Source of the DNA: Kocuria dechangensis
GTDB taxonomy: Bacteria > Actinomycetota > Actinomycetes > Actinomycetales > Micrococcaceae
Reading direction: 5' to 3'
NCBI RefSeq assembly: GCF_014636775.1
Contig: NZ_BMEQ01000002.1
Location: forward strand, 248,001-312,000
Length of the DNA stretch: 64,000 nt
Shown here: positions 62,912-64,000 of the stretch, piece by piece
How positions within the stretch are numbered: the first letter of the stretch is position 1
Layout: each line of letters starts with the position of its first letter
Notes under the pieces: generated by a model
Databases searched by the model: none
What the model saw: only the letters and a program-made list of their open reading frames with translations
Told to the model about the DNA's origin: nothing
Translations under genes and position numbers: made by a program

Positions 62912-64000
62912 TCAGCGGGCGAGCAGGGTGGCCGTGGCAGGTGCCGGGGCGGCCCCGGTCAGGGCGTCGGTGATCAGGCCGGTGATGTTGGCCTCGACGA
63001 CCGGCACCGGGTTCGAGGCCGGGGCGGCCGCCAGGACCCGCTCGACGGCCTCGGGGATCCCGCTGGCGGTGAACCCGTAGTCGGCCAGCCGTGACGGCGC
63101 CTCGACGGCCGTGTAGAGCCGGCGCAGGGCCTCGACCGCGGCTTCGGCCGGGTCCTGTCCGCCGGCGGCGGGCAGCCCGTGCAGGGAGGCCACCGCGTCG
63201 TGCTCGGGGGCCACCGGGGGCTTCCCCAGGGCGGTGGCCAGCCGGACGGCCAGCTCGGGGACGGCCGGGGCGTTGAGGGCCAGCACGTACGGGAGCACGG
63301 TGGCGTGGGTCTGGGCGTGGGGCAGGTCGAAGGTCCCACCCAGCACGTGGCAGATCTTGTGGTGCAGCCCTGAGCCCGCGGAGGCGAAGGCGACCGCGGC
63401 GAGGTAGCAGCCGTAGAGGGCCTGCTCCCGGGCCTGGAGGTCGTCGGGGTCGGCGACGATCCCGCGCAGGGCCAGGTTCAGGGCGCGGGCCCCTTCCAGG
63501 GCCATCGCCTGGTTGATCGGGTCGGCCTTCGGGGCCCACAGGGAGTCCACGCAGTGGGCCAGGCCGTTGAGCCCGGAGGCCACGGACAGGCCCGCCGGCA
63601 GGGACGCCGACAGCTCGGCGTCGTAGACCACCGCCACCGGCAGCACGCGGGCATCGGCCCCGGTGATCTTGGTGCGGTCCTCGGTGAGTCCCCAGACGTC
63701 GGTGGCCTCGGAGCCGGCGTAGGTGGTCGGCACAGCGATGACCGGGATGCCGGTGGTCAGGGCGATCGCCTTGGCCAGACCGGTGGTCGACCCACCGCCG
63801 ACGCACACGATGGCATCGACGTCGTGGTCGGCCGCCGCCACTCGGGCGGCCTGGGCGGTCTCGACCGGGACGTGCTGGATGACCTGGTCCCACCACAGGA
63901 CCGCGTCGGTGCCGGCGGTGGCGGTCTCGGCCAGGGCCCGCTCCGGAGGTGCGGCGATGACCATCGGCCGGGTGGCGCCGAGCCGGTCCAGCTCGGCGGC
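62912..64000 (-). CDS. maleylacetate reductase (5' end outside window)
   Basis: Iron-type alcohol dehydrogenase family enzyme reducing maleylacetate to 3-oxoadipate with NAD(P)H. The visible part has the nucleotide motif [29 protein letters not shown] (PTTYAGSE is diagnostic), and the metal/His region [20 protein letters not shown]. The frame stays open to the window edge ([13 protein letters not shown] before the first internal Met), so the true start lies beyond 64000. It precedes the dioxygenase by 43 bases on the minus strand. Confidence 0.93.
   Translation of the reverse strand, partial: AAELDRLGATRPMVIAAPPERALAETATAGTDAVLWWDQVIQHVPVETAQAARVAAADHDVDAIVCVGGGSTTGLAKAIALTTGIPVIAVPTTYAGSEATDVWGLTEDRTKITGADARVLPVAVVYDAELSASLPAGLSVASGLNGLAHCVDSLWAPKADPINQAMALEGARALNLALRGIVADPDDLQAREQALYGCYLAAVAFASAGSGLHHKICHVLGGTFDLPHAQTHATVLPYVLALNAPAVPELAVRLATALGKPPVAPEHDAVASLHGLPAAGGQDPAEAAVEALRRLYTAVEAPSRLADYGFTASGIPEAVERVLAAAPASNPVPVVEANITGLITDALTGAAPAPATATLLAR

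Overview
The window is a very GC-rich, densely coded stretch of a high-GC Gram-positive chromosome. Codon use (GCC/CTC/GTC/GAC endings), GTG starts, purine-rich ribosome sites, a Tat-exported enzyme, a polyphosphate glucokinase, an Excalibur/DUF1524 lipoprotein and AldR-Ald all fit an actinomycete. The overall look suggests the Micrococcales (Kocuria-like), but that is inference. Most of the DNA is catabolic: CoA ligases, monooxygenases, dioxygenases, beta-oxidation enzymes, their transporters and their LysR/PaaX/Lrp regulators. No rRNA, tRNA or CRISPR array was seen.

Layout. 1-5.7 kb: 3' end of a fused TRAP permease, then enoyl-CoA hydratase, 3-hydroxyacyl-CoA dehydrogenase, CaiB-type CoA-transferase and an MFS exporter, probably one operon for an imported acid, with a convergent LysR gene. 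7.3-11.1 kb: Tat-exported acetamidase/formamidase, a divergent two-component pair and a small membrane protein. 11.3-16.5 kb: mmsB-mmsA (valine/3-hydroxyisobutyrate breakdown) with an MHS-family symporter and a divergent LysR gene; the shared promoter carries three 16-nt CRP/GlxR-like palindromes. 16.6-18.7 kb: a three-gene coupled operon of unknown job (membrane protein, DUF1524-Excalibur lipoprotein, TM2 protein). 19.0-20.1 kb: alcohol dehydrogenase. 20.1-23.8 kb: an island of lower GC with a PLD-nuclease/SF2-helicase/DUF3427 gene broken by a one-base frameshift and an IS630-type transposase remnant. 24-29.7 kb: housekeeping genes (ppgK, a secreted penicillin-recognising protein, ald with its Lrp regulator, a frameshifted DUF202 gene, a hydrolase).

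29.8-44.8 kb: a PaaX-associated aromatic cluster. Its core operon (cupin, TesB thioesterase, 2-aminobenzoate/benzoate-CoA ligase, 794-residue monooxygenase-Old Yellow Enzyme fusion) matches the aerobic 2-aminobenzoyl-CoA route. A divergent RidA protein fits the enamine/imine product. Two further thioesterase/cupin genes, an MBL hydrolase, two MFS carriers and a TPP enzyme surround it.

45.2-64.0 kb: a large catabolic island ending in hydroxyquinol 1,2-dioxygenase and maleylacetate reductase. Upstream lie a self-sufficient P450-reductase fusion, a split P450 plus reductase of the same architecture, a third P450, a class A flavin hydroxylase, three SDRs, an esterase, an alpha/beta hydrolase, an MBL lactonase-like protein, a double-domain and a single-domain carboxymuconolactone decarboxylase, a zinc-ribbon protein and an HtaA-like protein. 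Read together they suggest oxidation and ring/side-chain cleavage of an unidentified, probably alkoxy- or alicyclic-substituted compound down to hydroxyquinol and then 3-oxoadipate. This is the best candidate for an undescribed system here.

Two genes (20137-23327 and 28501-28877) are each restored to full family length by adding one base, so sequencing error should be excluded before calling them pseudogenes. Gene ends are often marked by very long perfect hairpins (19-28 bp stems) without T-tracts.
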